The notes under the pieces are model-generated. The model was not told the origin of the DNA. It was given only the letters and a program-made list of their open reading frames with translations, and searched no databases. DNA of 23,786 nt from a virus, in the IMG/VR virus record IMGVR_UViG_3300044630_005233, positions 1 through 23,786 of that record. One strand, given 5' to 3'. Made by a program: the position numbers and the translations under genes. Shown here piece by piece: positions 21,788 through 23,786 of the stretch (positions are counted from its first letter, which is position 1; each line of letters starts with the position of its first letter).

Positions 21788-22567
21788 CTACCGCCCGATG
21801 ACATTCGCGAACCGCTTCGACTCCCATTCCACGAACGCCCGCAGGCGATCCAGGTCGGGGTATTGCGGATCGCGATGCTCGACCACCTCCACCATCCGGC
21901 GGCAGTAGCGTTCCATCTCCGCGGCGTATCGCTCCGTCTCCTGGCGAGTTGTCATGCCTGCCTGCCGTCGGGCCATCGCCCCGTGAACGTAGGCGTTCCA
22001 CTCATCGAGCAGATACAGCGGCTCGCGATCCCAGTCGGCCCGCTGCTTCACCAGGTACAGATCGAATATGTCGCCGCGCTCCGCGGCTGGGATCGCAGCC
22101 GCCACCTGGCCGATCGTGACTTGCGGGTGCCGCGAAAACTGAATCGCCCGCCCGTCGAGTAGGTACAGCCCGCAGCCGCCGCACCCAGGCGACACGATGC
22201 CCGAAAGCCCATGCGTCGCTTCGTGCGCCCAGGTCACGGGACAGTCGGGGTCTTGCGGATCACGCCAGTACGTCGGGCGATCCACTCGCGACAGGACATC
22301 GGCCAGCACCGGCGGGCCGGAAACTGGGGGGTGCCGGACGGCTGGCGCGGCCCCCTGGATTAGCCCCAGGGCGGGCCAGGGGTCGGCGGGGGGTGTACGG
22401 GGAAGGGGGGAGGCCCGAAAGCCCCTTAGATCGCAAACCTGGGGGCCTGGCGGGGTGTTATCCCGATTACGGGAAAACCCTGGAAACCTCCCCCGCGGTG
22501 CGGCAGGGGAGGCTTCCAGGGCCAGGATCACCAGGCCCAGGCCGGCGAGGGTGCGAAGGTGGTACAT
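21788..22567 (-). CDS. Exported HExxH zinc peptidase-like protein (259 aa)
   Basis: A signal peptide is visible at the start (YHLRTLAGLGLVILALEASP, then AA). A Pro-rich linker follows. The motif TWAHEATHGLSG is a HExxH zinc-binding helix, and LLDEWNAYVHGAM about 75 residues later could supply the third ligand (Glu), as in gluzincins. CGGCG lies between. The C-terminus is charged helix. Such an enzyme would act outside the cytoplasm, for instance on cell-envelope protein. Its place between secreted proteins and capsid gene is odd for a phage. It is not a known prohead protease type. Confidence 0.65.
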   Translation of the reverse strand: MYHLRTLAGLGLVILALEASPAAPRGRFPGFSRNRDNTPPGPQVCDLRGFRASPLPRTPPADPWPALGLIQGAAPAVRHPPVSGPPVLADVLSRVDRPTYWRDPQDPDCPVTWAHEATHGLSGIVSPGCGGCGLYLLDGRAIQFSRHPQVTIGQVAAAIPAAERGDIFDLYLVKQRADWDREPLYLLDEWNAYVHGAMARRQAGMTTRQETERYAAEMERYCRRMVEVVEHRDPQYPDLDRLRAFVEWESKRFANVIGR

Positions 22568-22597
22568 CGCGGCCCCCTGGCCTGGTGTCTGCTTGGG

Positions 22598-23128
22598 TCA
22601 ATCGCAGGGGCCGAGAGCCCGCCGCACGGCAGCGTCCACCGCGGCCTGCTTCGCGTTCGCATCGGCCTTCTTGGCGTGGCGGTACGCTGCGGCCGCTTGC
22701 ACGGCCGAACGCTTGGCCGCGCGTGATTCGCGGTTCGCGTTCTTCCACGCATCGCGGACGCTCACCGGAGCGAAGGCGTCACCGCCCCCGCCACCGCTGA
22801 CCGGCGCGCCGGTTTCGCATCGACCGTCCTCGCAGACGCCGCCGGCGGGGGTGGCCTCGCCAAACGTGATGTCCACCTTGACGTCGATCTTCGAAGGATC
22901 GACCAGCACGGAGCGAGTCTCCTCCTCGACGGCCTGCTCCTCGATCACCTGGGCCTGCCGATAGCCGCCACCGTGGCAACCACCGCCGACCCGCGGCGTC
23001 GGAGCCGCCACGCTACGCTTCGCGGGGGCCTGCGTCCGGCCGTGGCAGTCGCCCGCCTCGACGGCTCCGACAAAGCAGACTCCGGCGACGAACGCCCACG
23101 CAAACACAAGCCACTTCGAATCGTTCAT
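22598..23128 (-). CDS. Exported hypothetical protein (176 aa)
   Basis: The N-terminus NDSKWLVFAWAFVAGVCFVG, then AVEAGD, is a clear signal peptide. The mature part has CHG pairs (GDCHG, GGCHGGG), an acidic middle, CEDGRCETG, a Gly run, and an Ala/Lys/Arg-rich helical end (SRAAKRSAVQAAAAYRHAKK). No domain is recognised. AAAGGAA lies before the ATG. It is packed between the CAP protein and the zinc peptidase-like gene, so the three are probably made together and may act in the envelope. Confidence 0.7.
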   Translation of the reverse strand: MNDSKWLVFAWAFVAGVCFVGAVEAGDCHGRTQAPAKRSVAAPTPRVGGGCHGGGYRQAQVIEEQAVEEETRSVLVDPSKIDVKVDITFGEATPAGGVCEDGRCETGAPVSGGGGGDAFAPVSVRDAWKNANRESRAAKRSAVQAAAAYRHAKKADANAKQAAVDAAVRRALGPCD

Positions 23129-23140
23129 GCTGTTCCTTTC

Positions 23141-23614
23141 TCAGTTGAAAACCTGCGTCCAGTAAGGGCGACCGTTTGCCGAATAGGCCAGACCGACGCC
23201 GATGGCCGAAGTGCTGGGGGCGAGGATGTTCTTCCGGTGGCCGGATGAATTCATCCAAGTCCGCACGACTTCCTGCGGCGACTGCTGGCCATACGCGACG
23301 TTCTCGCGGTAGCCCATTCGCGAATGGTACATGCGACCCCGCGAGGCTTGAACCTCTGACCACTGCCGCGCATCGACCATGAGCCGGTCGCTGGCCGCGA
23401 GTGGCCGCAGACCTCGGCGGGCGCGCTCTGCGTTGACCAGCCGCACGACCTCATGCTCCTGGTTATTGCCGACAACCCGACGCACGACCGGCACGCGCTC
23501 GAGGATGGGCGGCGAGGCCTGGCAGGCGGCCGGCTTGAGAACCGCCGCGGCTGGCGAAATGGAAAGCAGCGAATACGTCACCAGCACGACCGCAACCGTC
23601 GATTTCCCTTTCAT
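23141..23614 (-). CDS. Exported CAP/SCP-domain protein (157 aa)
   Basis: The start overlaps the preceding stop as ATGA. Signal peptide: KGKSTVAVVLVTYSLLSISP, then AAA. From about residue 55 it is a CAP (SCP/PR-1) domain: VVRLVNAERARRGLRPLAAS, MYHSRMGYRENVAYG, VVRTWMNSSGHRKNILAPST and AIGVGLAYSANGRPYWTQVF. The H, E and H positions of the CAP cavity are kept. Bacterial CAP proteins are extracellular, with unclear activity. In a phage late operon this is unusual; it might aid lysis or modify the host surface. Confidence 0.88.
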   Translation of the reverse strand: MKGKSTVAVVLVTYSLLSISPAAAVLKPAACQASPPILERVPVVRRVVGNNQEHEVVRLVNAERARRGLRPLAASDRLMVDARQWSEVQASRGRMYHSRMGYRENVAYGQQSPQEVVRTWMNSSGHRKNILAPSTSAIGVGLAYSANGRPYWTQVFN

Positions 23615-23786
23615 GGCTTCGCGTCTCCGTAAAGGACTGCAAGGATCAACTCTTTGCAGAGGGACGCCGCTTTCGCGTGGCCCTCCTTCTCCAGCCGGTT
23701 TTTCAGGTCGATCAACTCCGTGGCCGTCCGCTTCTCGAAGTCACCGCGGGCGAACGTCGGAAACACCATCGAGCCGATCCAGATCG
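23611..23786 (-). CDS. C-terminal end of an unrecognised gene (cut by window edge)
   Basis: The frame is open from the right edge and ends at a TGA that overlaps the CAP start. The visible end is MVFPTFARGDFEKRTATELI, then DLKNRLEKEGHAKAASLCKE and LILAVLYGDAKP, mostly charged helix; residues before it (IWIGS) could be the end of a hydrophobic stretch. An ATG at the first M could also be the real start of a 52-residue protein, but no upstream ribosome-binding site can be judged. No family is recognised. Confidence 0.55.
   Translation of the reverse strand, partial: IWIGSMVFPTFARGDFEKRTATELIDLKNRLEKEGHAKAASLCKELILAVLYGDAKP

Noticed and set aside
21788-22567. HExxH protein as the prohead protease
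   Set aside because: It has a signal peptide; known prohead proteases are cytoplasmic serine peptidases.
23141-23614. CAP protein as the endolysin
   Set aside because: CAP domains are not known peptidoglycan hydrolases and the motif set is clearly CAP/SCP.

Overview
The window looks like a temperate, siphovirus-like phage or prophage with GC-rich DNA. The host is probably a planctomycete. The host guess rests on the tyrosine integrase, whose LWW, TGER, CRKGK, FPW..TYLW and DHAS blocks I recognise from planctomycete recombinases, and on the Cys-rich and secreted proteins. It is an inference from memory, not a database result. Except for the integrase, every convincing gene lies on the minus strand, so the map reads from right to left. 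Most neighbouring genes overlap by ATGA, GTGA or TGATG, which implies translational coupling.

Right part (23786 to about 12490) is the late region. It opens with the end of an unrecognised gene, then three genes for exported proteins: a CAP/SCP protein, an unknown protein and a HExxH zinc peptidase-like protein. Head genes follow: HK97-fold major capsid protein, a small conserved protein and a gp6-like connector. Next come the head closure protein, a gp10-like protein, a tail terminator, two tail-tube-like proteins, and the tail chaperone pair G/GT with a textbook A7 slippery site. The tape measure and three less familiar tail or virion proteins complete it, one of them a Cys-rich repeat protein.

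Middle (about 12500 to 11000) is the integration and control module. The rightward integrase converges on the end of the late genes and diverges from a small excisionase-like HTH gene. AT-rich DNA around that HTH gene carries three copies of a CAG-N4-CTG element, an intrinsic terminator, and a leader whose Shine-Dalgarno sequence lies in the six-base loop of a hairpin.

Next (10959 to 6040) is the replication and recombination operon: small proteins, a CsrA-like RNA-binding protein, a Bet/RecT annealing protein, a PD-(D/E)XK-like nuclease, a 41-residue zinc ribbon, a DUF1376 replication protein, a RusA resolvase and a small HTH protein. The DUF1376 gene contains two arrays of a perfect 12-bp palindrome, an AT-rich inverted repeat and a G-quadruplex motif. 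Together these look like a replication origin inside the initiator gene, as in lambda O.

Left part (6001 to 1) holds a BppU-like baseplate protein and four tail-fibre genes with collagen-like and tail-fibre repeats, then two small genes and the start of an HNH endonuclease cut by the window edge. HNH genes of this kind usually sit beside terminase, so terminase and portal are expected beyond the left edge. No terminase, portal, prohead protease, CI-type repressor, holin or endolysin can be recognised inside the window. No stretch longer than 300 bases lacks a gene; the largest gap, 11352-11561, is described below.
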